A stretch of 64,000 nucleotides of DNA, taken from assembly GCA_035946615.1 (NCBI GenBank), contig DASYZB010000105.1:1-64000 (forward strand), given 5' to 3'. The notes under the pieces were generated by a model that worked only from the letters and a program-made list of their open reading frames with translations, did no database searches and had not been told where the DNA came from. Each line of letters starts with the position of its first letter. Position 1 is the first letter of the stretch. This DNA comes from Verrucomicrobiia bacterium (GTDB lineage Bacteria > Verrucomicrobiota > Verrucomicrobiia > Limisphaerales > UBA8199). The position numbers and the translations under genes were made by a program. Of the stretch, positions 47,284 through 55,263 are shown piece after piece.

Positions 47284-48189
47284 GTGTCCGAGGCCAGTGC
47301 TATGCCGGGAAGCAGCCACCGCGCTGCGAGCAACGCCGTCCTTGGCGCTCGCAAATGGTTGGATGCCTGTCAAGACGCCGAGCCCCACGTTCGGAGACGC
47401 CTGCACCTGTATCTGCTGCTGGTTGTCTCCTTAGTCACCGTCTCGGCTCGGTTCACCTTCAGCAGCCACTACGAGCGGGACCGCCGAGAAGTGGAGAAAA
47501 GAGCCCGTGACCAACGTACGCAAGAACTCCTTGCGTTTTGGGGGAAGCTGACGTTTGCCCAGGGTCAGCAGATCCCAGATGCATTTGTCGGCCGAGTGAA
47601 CTGGGCATCCCTTCATTTGAGAAAAGAGCAGAGGGAGGCCGCAATGGAGCGCCTCAGGCAAATCCTGGTTTACCTTTGCAACCCGTCCCTCAACGAGTAC
47701 TACCGCCTCAAAACTGAGAACCTCCGATATGATTTTAACCTTACCCCAAGGGCGATTCGCGTCTTGGGCAAGGCCGGCGCCAGAAGCCCCTCCATAACTG
47801 CACGCCAGACGGTGGGAGATCTCTGGGGCGCCCTGGCCAGGGGGACCAAAACTAAGTGGCCGACCCGCTTGACTGCGGTGTGCCTTGACAATGTCGCAGC
47901 CGTCACCAGCAGCACAAACAGCGTGCCGACAATGCTCGGCGGCAGGCTTTTCAAGTCGATGACGATTGCCTATGATGCCTTGAACCCCGGCTTTCACTAC
48001 AGACCGCCAGCGGGCCATCAGGCGCTCCCCAGCCAACTGTTTCTAAACCTGAGCTTTTACGCGCGATCCAACGTTTCGACTAATCCGGGTCCGGTTCATA
48101 TTTCCCTTGTCTGGTCTGACCCCGACGCGAACTGGGCCCTAAATCGGATGCTCAGCGACGTTCATCTCAATCTAAATACCATGTTTTGA
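47284..48189 (+). CDS. Membrane-anchored protein of unknown function, first gene of the peptide locus
   Basis: The 301-residue product has a soluble N-terminal stretch and one transmembrane helix (about residues 41-56, LHLYLLLVVSLVTVSA). A long charged helix follows (YERDRREVEKRARDQRTQE), then an extracytoplasmic domain of about 210 residues containing NPSLNEYYRLKTENLRYDF and a C-terminal SDVHLNLNTMF. GTG 47284 is the longest likely start and ATG 47302 the alternative. No family recognised. The next gene starts eight bases downstream and the third overlaps by four, so this is a tight operon with a MauE-like protein and a prepilin-like protein. Confidence 0.7.
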   Translation: MSEASAMPGSSHRAASNAVLGARKWLDACQDAEPHVRRRLHLYLLLVVSLVTVSARFTFSSHYERDRREVEKRARDQRTQELLAFWGKLTFAQGQQIPDAFVGRVNWASLHLRKEQREAAMERLRQILVYLCNPSLNEYYRLKTENLRYDFNLTPRAIRVLGKAGARSPSITARQTVGDLWGALARGTKTKWPTRLTAVCLDNVAAVTSSTNSVPTMLGGRLFKSMTIAYDALNPGFHYRPPAGHQALPSQLFLNLSFYARSNVSTNPGPVHISLVWSDPDANWALNRMLSDVHLNLNTMF

Positions 48190-48196
48190 AGCCACC

Positions 48197-48658
48197 ATGC
48201 GTCACCACTCCTTCCCAAACCTCCTGCGCGTGCTCCTTGGCTTTCTTTTTCTGTACACAGGTGGATTCAAGTTCTTCTTCCCAGGAGAGGCAACGACGGC
48301 GCTGGAAACACTCGGTCTGCCAACCGGCCTGGCAGAACCGATGGTCGCTGCTGCCACGGCGGCAGAGATTTATGTCGGCCTTCTCCTGATTTTTGGGATA
48401 GACTTGCGCTATACGATCACGTTTTCAATAGTCATGATGTCGATTTTCACCGCGTACCTTTTCTACCTCTCGACCCTGGCTCACCCGCCGGCATGCGGCT
48501 GCACCGGCCTGACTGGAATCTTCAACTCGAGCCGGCACGCGGCAATTTTTGGGGTGGGTCGCAACTGTCTGATCCTTTGGATGCTCAAGATCGCCCACGA
48601 CATGCTTCCTCGGAGCACGGTTCCCGCTTCAGCCGCCGGAGAGCCTGCCGCAACATGA
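48197..48658 (+). CDS. MauE/DoxX-family redox-associated membrane protein
   Basis: This 153-residue protein has four hydrophobic helices (about 9-28, 48-68, 72-95, 118-135) and a C100-x-C102 pair in [14 protein letters not shown], just after helix three. This is the layout of MauE/DoxX-like proteins. In methylamine utilisation MauE is required, with MauD, to form the disulfides of the cysteine-rich light chain. Here two ten-cysteine secreted proteins lie just downstream, so oxidative folding of those is a reasonable role. No mauD-like thioredoxin is visible in the window. The stop overlaps the following prepilin start (ATGA). Confidence 0.78.
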   Translation: MRHHSFPNLLRVLLGFLFLYTGGFKFFFPGEATTALETLGLPTGLAEPMVAAATAAEIYVGLLLIFGIDLRYTITFSIVMMSIFTAYLFYLSTLAHPPACGCTGLTGIFNSSRHAAIFGVGRNCLILWMLKIAHDMLPRSTVPASAAGEPAAT

Positions 48659-49527
48659 AGGCTGAACCCAACAATTTAAAGCCGAACGAATGCTGCGTGG
48701 ACGCCTTCACGCTAATTGAGCTCCTGGTGGTGATTGCCGTCATCACCATTCTGGTCGCATTGTTGCTGCCAGTCCTCGCGCGGACCAAAGAGAAGGCGAG
48801 GCAAATACAATGTCTAAGCAACGAGCGGCAGATTTACCTCAGTTACAGGCAGGCGCTGGACCTGGACACGGGAGACAGCCTGGGTAAGGCCTCTGTGGGA
48901 GAATGGGTCGCGTACCATATGGCCCAGCCGAAAGAGGGCTGGATTTGTCCCGATGCACCCCTGTCCAATACCAATGAGGAGCCGTACGTAGGGTCTGTGT
49001 CGTCCCCCTGGCGAGAGGCCCCGGACGCGGACCCATGGACAACCAAACTGAGCGGTTACCAAAACCTGCCCAATAAGCCAGCTTTTCGAGCGACAAGTTA
49101 TTCGGTAAACCAATGGCTCGTTCTCGACCCGCCCGTTTTCACCTTTGCATATTTGGGCTTGGCAGACCGGTACTTTGGCTCCGAGAGTGCGGTCTCTCTA
49201 CCTGCGCTCGTCCCGGTGCTCGGAGATTCGGGAACCGCTCTTTATAGCAATCCGGCAGCCGATGACGGACCCCCATTTAATCTGAGCGAGCCGGAACTGG
49301 CGATGGTCGGCGGGGGTAAGGAGGGGATAAAACCCTTTCTAATCTGCCGGCACGGCAACAGGCCGAATCCGCCACCTGGCCCCTGGCCAGCGAACCAGCG
49401 GATGCCGGGTGCAATCAACATTTCATTTTTTGATGGACACGCCCAACTGGTGCCATTGGAGAACCTTTGGCAGCTTTACTGGCACCGGGGCTACCAGGCC
49501 CCTGCCAAGCGGCCTGGACTGCAATGA
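48655..49527 (+). CDS. Prepilin-like secreted protein, copy A
   Basis: The 290-residue product carries the prepilin N-terminus [20 protein letters not shown] after a leader of about 17 residues. The body includes [20 protein letters not shown] and [20 protein letters not shown]. Its C-terminus has the DG motif of the verrucomicrobial family ([19 protein letters not shown]) and ends RPGLQ. A nearly identical paralogue follows at 50065-50946. It is coupled to the MauE-like gene by a four-base overlap. The C-terminal tryptophan-rich [10 protein letters not shown] is not a usual family feature. It may form or decorate a pseudopilus. Confidence 0.85.
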   Translation: MKAEPNNLKPNECCVDAFTLIELLVVIAVITILVALLLPVLARTKEKARQIQCLSNERQIYLSYRQALDLDTGDSLGKASVGEWVAYHMAQPKEGWICPDAPLSNTNEEPYVGSVSSPWREAPDADPWTTKLSGYQNLPNKPAFRATSYSVNQWLVLDPPVFTFAYLGLADRYFGSESAVSLPALVPVLGDSGTALYSNPAADDGPPFNLSEPELAMVGGGKEGIKPFLICRHGNRPNPPPGPWPANQRMPGAINISFFDGHAQLVPLENLWQLYWHRGYQAPAKRPGLQ

Positions 49528-49638
49528 ATGTTCCACAGTGCGATTTTCGCAGGCGATCAGCACACCCGACGAGGGGGGATTCTGTACAGACATCGCAAGC
49601 CCCGCGTGCAAGCGATTCCTGCGAGAGAAAGGAAAAAA

Positions 49639-49920
49639 ATGAATAAACTAAAGAAACTGTTCAGCCCATCCACGTTCGCGGCTACGGTCGCTACGGGCAT
49701 GCTCGCCGCCTCGACCATCAACGCCCTGGCAACCGAGCTAGTCAGCGCTTGCCAACGAGGAGAGCCTGACTGCCCGCCTACATGTGCCACGGTTTGCAAT
49801 GAGTCTGGTGTCTACTACTGGTGCTGCGGTTCGACTGAGACGTGCGGGAGCTATGTGCCCTACGATGGTGGCAAAAACGGTTGCGAGGCTCCCGGAGATG
49901 GCTGTGGTTGGTGCCTGTAG
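49639..49920 (+). CDS. Secreted ten-cysteine mini-protein, copy A
   Basis: The 93-residue product starts at ATG 49639, preceded by AGAAAGGA. It has a signal peptide (MNKLKKLFSPSTFAATVATG, cleavage near residue 31, NALA). The mature part of about 62 residues has cysteines at 38, 45, 49, 53, 62, 63, 69, 82, 89 and 92, enough for five disulfides, plus tryptophans at 61 and 91. It ends GCGWCL. Compared with copy B the C-terminal half (CCGSTETCGSY to the end) is almost invariant while residues 38-58 vary. I recognise no family. The CC-G and W-C wording recalls the methylamine dehydrogenase light chain, a superficial likeness only. Confidence 0.85.
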   Translation: MNKLKKLFSPSTFAATVATGMLAASTINALATELVSACQRGEPDCPPTCATVCNESGVYYWCCGSTETCGSYVPYDGGKNGCEAPGDGCGWCL

Positions 49921-50064
49921 AGCCCCTCGGCCGGGTGCGACACGCCCGGCTCGCGAGAAGTCGTCGCCGCAGACTGTCCAATTTTGGGTGCTGAAAGATA
50001 ACCGCGACATCCGCTGGCTCGATGCCACCATGCGCGGACGAACGGGCGAAATCCGGGCGATAAA

Positions 50065-50946
50065 ATGAAGGGTGAACTTAACAGTTTTGAGCCCGAGCGG
50101 GAGCTAGCCTTCACGCTCATCGAACTGCTGGTCGTGATTGCCGTCATTACCGTTCTGGTGGCGCTGCTGCTGCCGGTCCTCGGGCGCGCCAAGGAGAAAG
50201 CCAGGCAAATACAATGCCTCAGCAACGAACGGCAAATTTACCTCAGTTACAGGCAAGCACTGGATCAGGATACGGGTGATAGCCTCGGAAAAGCGTCCGT
50301 GGGAGAGTGGGTGGCCTACCATATGGCCCAGCCGAAAGAGGGCTGGATTTGTCCCGATGCACCCCTGTCCAATACCAACTCCGTAGCGAGCGGCGCCTAC
50401 GGCGGGTCCGTATCTTGTCCGTGGCGAAGCGCCCCAAGCATCCCAGTCCCCTGGGCAACAACGTTGCGCGGTTACCAGGATCTTCCCAACAAGCCCAGGT
50501 TTTTAGCTTCAAGCTATTCGGTGAATCTGTGGCTTGTGTTCGCTCCGCCTGTTTTCACCTGTGCCGATTTCGGGTTTGCCGACCGGTACTTCGGCTCCGA
50601 AAGTTCGGTTCCTTCACCCTCGCTCGTGCCGGTGCTGGGAGATTCCGGCTTAGCCTGCATTGCGAACCCAGCGGCTAGCGACGGACCCCCGTTTAATCTT
50701 AGCGAACCCATTCTGGCAATCAAGCACGGGGCAGGCAACGCCGGAATCTGCGCCTACCTCATTGCGCGTCACGGCAATCGGCCAACCCAGCCGCCAGGTT
50801 GGTGGCCCGCCAACCAGCGCTTGCCCGGGGCAATCAACATTTCTTTTTTTGACGGCCACGCTCAGTTGGTGCCATTGGAGAACCTATGGCAGCTTTACTG
50901 GCACAGGGGGTACCAACCCCCCACCAAACGGCCCGGCCTGCAATGA
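50065..50946 (+). CDS. Prepilin-like secreted protein, copy B
   Basis: The 293-residue paralogue of the gene at 48655 shares [20 protein letters not shown], the long [20 protein letters not shown] and [20 protein letters not shown] blocks, and the C-terminal [19 protein letters not shown]. The most divergent parts are the leader, the segment after SNTN (a four-residue insertion, SVASGAYGG) and the region before RHGNRP. It starts 144 bases after mini-protein A. The first prepilin plus mini-protein unit has clearly been duplicated in tandem. Confidence 0.85.
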   Translation: MKGELNSFEPERELAFTLIELLVVIAVITVLVALLLPVLGRAKEKARQIQCLSNERQIYLSYRQALDQDTGDSLGKASVGEWVAYHMAQPKEGWICPDAPLSNTNSVASGAYGGSVSCPWRSAPSIPVPWATTLRGYQDLPNKPRFLASSYSVNLWLVFAPPVFTCADFGFADRYFGSESSVPSPSLVPVLGDSGLACIANPAASDGPPFNLSEPILAIKHGAGNAGICAYLIARHGNRPTQPPGWWPANQRLPGAINISFFDGHAQLVPLENLWQLYWHRGYQPPTKRPGLQ

Positions 50947-51015
50947 GACTAAGCCGCTACGATTTCGCTGGACCTCGCGTCCCCATGTGACCGATCCCGC
51001 GATAGAAAGGACCAT

Positions 51016-51300
51016 ATGAACAAACTGAAGAAACTGTTTAGTCCATCGACCCTGGCAGCCACGGTTGCTACAGGCCTGCTGGCCGCCTCTGCCGTCAACG
51101 CCCTCGCAAGTGAGTTGGTCAGCGCATGCTCGTTTGGCCAACCAGGCTGTCCGTCATCCTGCGCTAGGGTGTGCAACGACCCTAGCTTTGTTTACTATTG
51201 GTGCTGCGGTTCGACCGAGACCTGTGGAAGTTATGCGCCCTATGATGGCGGCAAGAACGGCTGCGAGGCCCCAGGGGCGGGCTGCGGCTGGTGCTTGTAG
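51016..51300 (+). CDS. Secreted ten-cysteine mini-protein, copy B
   Basis: The 94-residue paralogue of copy A starts at ATG 51016 after AGAAAGGACCAT. The signal peptide is nearly identical (MNKLKKLFSPSTLAATVATG). Mature cysteines lie at 38, 45, 49, 53, 63, 64, 70, 83, 90 and 93, preserving all ten positions with one inserted residue in the variable loop, and tryptophans at 62 and 92. The variable segment reads SFGQPGCPSSCARVCNDPSF against QRGEPDCPPTCATVCNESG in copy A. Conservation of every cysteine while loops change argues for selection on a disulfide-stabilised fold. Confidence 0.85.
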   Translation: MNKLKKLFSPSTLAATVATGLLAASAVNALASELVSACSFGQPGCPSSCARVCNDPSFVYYWCCGSTETCGSYAPYDGGKNGCEAPGAGCGWCL

Positions 51301-51401
51301 CGCCCATGCCGCGGGCACCCTGACGCGGGTTGCGTTTCGCGCCCATTAGGCGAGTAACCGGGCATGCGCCAACGATTTGGTTTTAACCCAAATAGCGTCT
51401 T

Positions 51402-52433
51402 ATGTCCCACACACCGCCCCGTGGTGGGCTCCCACTCTACTTGTTCAGCGCCCCCGGAACCATCGGAGGGGCGTCGACCAAGGTGGCGCATTTGATCAGG
51501 CTGCTCTCCAACGTCTTCAAGATAACGGTGGTTCCGCCGCACGTCGCTTTTTGCAAGGACAAGGAAGTTCGACGCCTCATCGAGCCTTTCGGGGCCGGCA
51601 TCTCTCTCCTGAAGGACCTCCCTGGCCGCCTCGAGGGGGTGGCTTTGGCCGTCTGTGAGCGCGACCTATTTTCGTCTGGGAGATCCCTGGAAATCAAACG
51701 ACGTGGACTAAAGCTCGTCTGGTCCAACGAGATGATGTGGGCCTTCGACGGGGAAGCGGAAGCCGCGCGGAACGGCATTATCGACCGAGTGCTTTTCGTC
51801 TCCGAGTTCCAAGCAGCCGCATTCGCCGAGATCTACCAAGGTGTTCCGGCCTTCCATGTTGGCAACTACATCGACCCCGACGATTACGCCTTCCGTCAGC
51901 GGCAAAATCCTACTTTTACTCTTGGCCGGCTTTCGCGCGCCGACCCGAAGAAATATCCACTCGACTTCCCTGTCTTCTACGAGGAACTCGGACTGGGAGA
52001 TGTGCGTTATCGTGTTATGGCCTGGAACAGAGATCTCGAAAAACAGTATCGATGGCACCACTTCGGTCCCGAATGGGAACTTCTGTCAGAAAGGAGGGAG
52101 CCGGCCTTGAAATTCCTCTACAGCCTGGATGTCTTCCTTTACCCTCTCGGCCATCGTGTTAAAGAGTCTTGGGGGCGGGCAGTCGTCGAGGCGATGCTGA
52201 CTGGCTGCGTCCCCGTGGTCCCAGCGGGGCACCAGTTCCAGAATTTCATTGTCAGTGGCGAGACCGGCTTTATATGCCAGGAGTTCTCGGATTTCAACGC
52301 CGCCGTTCACGAACTATACGAGAATTACCCCCGCCGGATGACTTTGGGTCGGCGGGCTTCCTGTTTTGCCCGCGACACCTTGTGCAGCCCTGGAGATCAC
52401 CGTAAGAAATGGGTGGAGGCGCTCACCTTCTAA
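51402..52433 (+). CDS. GT4-type (GT-B fold) glycosyltransferase
   Basis: This 343-residue protein has the GT-B layout. The N-terminal domain opens with LFSAPGTIGGASTKVAHLI, the GGAS glycine loop of GT4 enzymes. The C-terminal domain contains ESWGRAVVEAMLTGCVPVV, the E-x7-E nucleotide-sugar motif. It transfers a sugar from an activated donor; acceptor unknown. It starts 101 bases after mini-protein B and its 3' end overlaps the second glycosyltransferase, so the two are co-expressed. No signal peptide or membrane helix. Either envelope polysaccharide or a secreted protein could be the target. Confidence 0.82.
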   Translation: MSHTPPRGGLPLYLFSAPGTIGGASTKVAHLIRLLSNVFKITVVPPHVAFCKDKEVRRLIEPFGAGISLLKDLPGRLEGVALAVCERDLFSSGRSLEIKRRGLKLVWSNEMMWAFDGEAEAARNGIIDRVLFVSEFQAAAFAEIYQGVPAFHVGNYIDPDDYAFRQRQNPTFTLGRLSRADPKKYPLDFPVFYEELGLGDVRYRVMAWNRDLEKQYRWHHFGPEWELLSERREPALKFLYSLDVFLYPLGHRVKESWGRAVVEAMLTGCVPVVPAGHQFQNFIVSGETGFICQEFSDFNAAVHELYENYPRRMTLGRRASCFARDTLCSPGDHRKKWVEALTF

Positions 52434-53280
52434 TCTTAAAACCTCACATGGCCTGACACGCAACCCAACATACTGCTACTGGTCATTCTGCGACGGACCA
52501 TATGGTGCCTTGATGGAGAAGTGCGTCGAAACGGCCCGCCGAGTTGGGGTGTTTAAGGAATTTCACGTGCTTGCCGATCGGCCTGTGGAGGGCTGCATGT
52601 GCTACGACGCTTGTCAGTGCGACAAAGAGGCCGGCCTATTCAAGTTGCACTACCTGAAAGCGGGAATGACCAAACTGTCGTTTGATTACTTCATCTGGGT
52701 CGATGCTGATAGCCTGTTCATGCGCAATCCTTCTCAGGTGCTTGAAGCGCTTGGGCGAAGCCCCCTGCATGTCCCTTTGGAAGTCCCCCTCTCAGGGATA
52801 CAGGAGGACGTTTCCTGGCGTGGGGTGTCCATCTTCAAACTGCGCGACGCATTTCGTCGCGAGGGGGTCGCAAACCGGGCCTATCTTTCTGAAAGTGCCT
52901 TTTGGATCATCCATCACGACGCAATCGACCACGTTTACGAGTTGGCACTGGGTTTCTGGCATCGTGCGAGGGGCACCGGATTACCGGTGGACATTTCCCA
53001 TTCCATCGGTTACGCAATGCAAGTCTTGTGCGGCAATCCCGAGGCGCACCTATTGTCCGCTCGGCCAGACCTTTGGGCAAGCGAGGGCGTCGGCCGCCCC
53101 CGCAGCAGCGCTGAACGTGCGGACACGTGGGAGTGGCGCCACCCCTTGGCTCAGAGAGGGATAGCGGTCAGACCAGCGATCATACATGTCGGAGGCACGC
53201 TCCCCTGTGCATCCCGCGTTCGCCCTTTCGGGGAGAGCAATAGCACGGGGTCAAACTCGCACCCAGGCAAATTGGAGTGA
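52366..53280 (+). CDS. GT-A-fold glycosyltransferase with DxD motif
   Basis: The protein (up to 304 residues) has the DxD signature in YFIWVDADSLFMRNP, preceded by CYWSFCDGPYGALMEKCV and a KLHYLK block, as in nucleotide-diphospho-sugar transferases. The C-terminal region has IIHVGGTL. It also contains several cysteines (GCMCYDACQC, residues near 75). The start is uncertain: TTG 52366 lies inside the previous gene and other start codons are poor, so the first 25-30 residues may not be translated. It overlaps the GT4 gene by up to 68 bases. Confidence 0.7.
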   Translation: MPATPCAALEITVRNGWRRSPSNLKTSHGLTRNPTYCYWSFCDGPYGALMEKCVETARRVGVFKEFHVLADRPVEGCMCYDACQCDKEAGLFKLHYLKAGMTKLSFDYFIWVDADSLFMRNPSQVLEALGRSPLHVPLEVPLSGIQEDVSWRGVSIFKLRDAFRREGVANRAYLSESAFWIIHHDAIDHVYELALGFWHRARGTGLPVDISHSIGYAMQVLCGNPEAHLLSARPDLWASEGVGRPRSSAERADTWEWRHPLAQRGIAVRPAIIHVGGTLPCASRVRPFGESNSTGSNSHPGKLE

Positions 53281-53346
53281 AAGAAGGTTCCATGGGAGAC
53301 TTAGTTTAATCTTCTTAGTCTTCTGTTATCGGTCTTGATGACACGA

Positions 53347-53473
53347 TGAGAACGGCCATGACAAGCAAAGGACACAAAAGGACACAAGGACACAGCTCGC
53401 TGTTGACGCGGCGAGTGAAATTCACTACATTTGTGTGAGAACGGCCATGACAAGCAAAGGACACAGCTCGCTG
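53347..53473. repeat. Direct duplication of a start region, offset 89 bases
   Basis: TGAGAACGGCCATGACAAGC with the following AAAGGACACA occurs at 53347-53376 and again at 53436-53465. GGACACAGCTCGCTG also recurs at 53388-53402 and 53459-53473. The first copy opens a 30-codon frame at ATG 53346 that ends at a TGA (53436-53438) overlapping the GTG start (53435) of the LuxR-type gene. The event looks like a small tandem duplication of the 5' end of that gene. Confidence 0.65.
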
Positions 53474-53812
53474 GGCAGAGGCGGCCCCTTACGTGTCCGC
53501 CAGCCGGTAGCTATTGGCAGTGCGCTGTCGGTGCCGATCTCCTCCATTAGCCCTTCGCTAAAGGCATCGACCACCGAACCGATCACCCCGCCGCCCCCCA
53601 TAATTTGGCGGACTCCACGACAGACCTTAGACGAGCGTGAAAAACGCGTGCTGCGTTACTTTGAACAGGGTCTTCTCTACAAAGAGATTCAGGAACAATT
53701 GCGCATCAGTGGCGGCGTGATGAGAAAACTCCAGCGCCGAATTTTCAAGAAGCTTCGGGCGCGGAACCGTGCAGAGGCCGTTGACAGGTGGCATCGGGGG
53801 ATAACGGCCTAA
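53435..53812 (+). CDS. LuxR-type helix-turn-helix protein
   Basis: The 125-residue protein has a GerE/LuxR-like HTH in its C-terminal half: TLDEREKRVLRYFEQGLLYK, then EIQEQLRISGGVMRKLQRRI and FKKLRARNRAEAV. The first 60 residues are disordered, Pro/Ser/Thr-rich. No receiver or ligand domain is present, so it may be a stand-alone DNA-binding protein. Start is GTG 53435 or the in-frame ATG 53447. It follows the glycosyltransferases by about 150 bases and could regulate the peptide locus, though nothing shows that directly. Confidence 0.72.
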   Translation: MRTAMTSKGHSSLGRGGPLRVRQPVAIGSALSVPISSISPSLKASTTEPITPPPPIIWRTPRQTLDEREKRVLRYFEQGLLYKEIQEQLRISGGVMRKLQRRIFKKLRARNRAEAVDRWHRGITA

Positions 53813-54193
53813 ACGACCGAGCGGCGCAACCTTGGAGTCTCGCGCACAATGCTCACACCGCGGGAGGAGACCAAGCCACTGGAAATTAGTGAAAGGAGTT
53901 GCTTTTCTTTGGTCAAGGGAAAAGTACCGCTTTTTTGGTCCTGGTCCTATGGCGCTTTGGCCAAAGGTCCACGCAGCTTCTGCGCGGTCAATCCAGGCAG
54001 AGTGGTATGGCAGCCTCAAACCGGGCCCGTTGCGCCGCTATCTTTAGACAACTCTTCGATGTCTATAGGAATGCAAAGCATCGATTACGTCAATGACCAC
54101 ACATCTCGGCCGACTTCCGCAAGCGCTCAGGGAGGCGCGTGAGGGGGTTTGTCTCCCAATCGCTTTGCCCGCCTATAGTTGAAAAGGATATGC
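53813..54193. other. Gene-free stretch before the methyltransferase
   Basis: About 380 bases contain only overlapping short frames (for example one at 53849-54142) with no recognisable protein features. I see no RNA gene, repeat or promoter that I would defend. Confidence 0.4.
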
Positions 54194-55165
54194 GTGTACC
54201 GGATTGAAAAGGCAGACTGTTTTGAGTGGCTGCGGCAGTGCCCGGCGCTTTCGTTGCAGGCCGTTTGCACCGACCCGCCCTATGGGATTCTGGAATTTAC
54301 GGAAAAAGAGTTGACGAAGTTGCGCGCCGGCCGAGGGGGTGTTTGGCGGCTGCCGCCGAAGGTCGGCGGCAGTCACCGTGACCCTTTGCCGCGTTTTACC
54401 ATCCTGACCCAGGAACAGAAACAGCACCTGGGGGGATACTTTCGGGATTGGGGCAAGCTCCTGTTGCATGTCTTGGTTCCTGGAGCCCATGTCTGCGTCG
54501 CGGGGCATCCGATTCTGCAACATCATGTGCAGGGTGCGATGGTCGAGGCGGGTTTCGAGGTGCGCCCAGCCATCATGCGGCTTTATTTCAGCTTTCGCGG
54601 AGGGGACCGGCCAAAAAACGCGGAGAGCGAGTTTCCGGAAGTGTGCGTCAGCCCGAAAGGCGCCTACGAGCCATGGATGCTTTTTCGCAAGCCCATCGAG
54701 ACCAAAACCGTCGCGGAGAACCTCCGGCAGTGGAAAACGGGCGCGTTGCGCCGGCTTTCAATTGACAAGCCGTTGCCGGATGCGATTCCCAGTGGCCGAA
54801 CTCCAAAACGCGAGGAAGCAATTTCGGACCATCCATGTCTAAAACCACAGCACTTTATGCGGATTCTGGTTCGTACGCTGCTCCCCCTGGGCTTAGACCC
54901 GTTTATGGGTTCCGGTTCGACCGTCGCCGCTGCCGAGGCAGTCGGTTACGCCTCAACAGGCCTGGAGATTGACACGGAATATTTCCGGCTGGTGGAAAAA
55001 TCGATTCCACGGCTTGCCGCTCTGTATCCCCAGTTCAAAGGCCAGGAAATAGAGATCGAGCTGAATGGGAATGTGGAAAGAGATATGCCCCAAGAACAAA
55101 TGGCCCTTATGCTGGCGGAAGCCGCGTCACCGTATGGGGGGACACAACGAGGTCGAAAGAGGTGA
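54194..55165 (+). CDS. Beta-class DNA N6-adenine/N4-cytosine methyltransferase
   Basis: The 323-residue enzyme has the catalytic motif TDPPYG (residues 27-31) near the N-terminus and the SAM-binding DPFMGSGSTVAAAEAVG near residue 245. That is the order of the beta class. The middle carries the target recognition region. GTG 54194, after AAAAGGATATGC, is preferred; a TTG at 54179 would add five residues. No restriction endonuclease gene is nearby, so it is an orphan, possibly regulatory, methyltransferase. The acidic C-terminal tail is unusual. Confidence 0.85.
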   Translation: MYRIEKADCFEWLRQCPALSLQAVCTDPPYGILEFTEKELTKLRAGRGGVWRLPPKVGGSHRDPLPRFTILTQEQKQHLGGYFRDWGKLLLHVLVPGAHVCVAGHPILQHHVQGAMVEAGFEVRPAIMRLYFSFRGGDRPKNAESEFPEVCVSPKGAYEPWMLFRKPIETKTVAENLRQWKTGALRRLSIDKPLPDAIPSGRTPKREEAISDHPCLKPQHFMRILVRTLLPLGLDPFMGSGSTVAAAEAVGYASTGLEIDTEYFRLVEKSIPRLAALYPQFKGQEIEIELNGNVERDMPQEQMALMLAEAASPYGGTQRGRKR

Positions 55166-55263
55166 GAGGGAGGCGTGTCGGCGGAGTGGTTGGTGACTCG
55201 CAATTCCTGTCAGTCAATCGTACCAGTTGCCAATGAGCTGCGCCTCCGTCACAGTAGCCGGAC

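Noticed and set aside
53849-54142. Plus-strand 97-codon frame in the gap before the methyltransferase
   Set aside because: No ribosome binding site, no recognisable segments, and competing frames of similar length overlap it.
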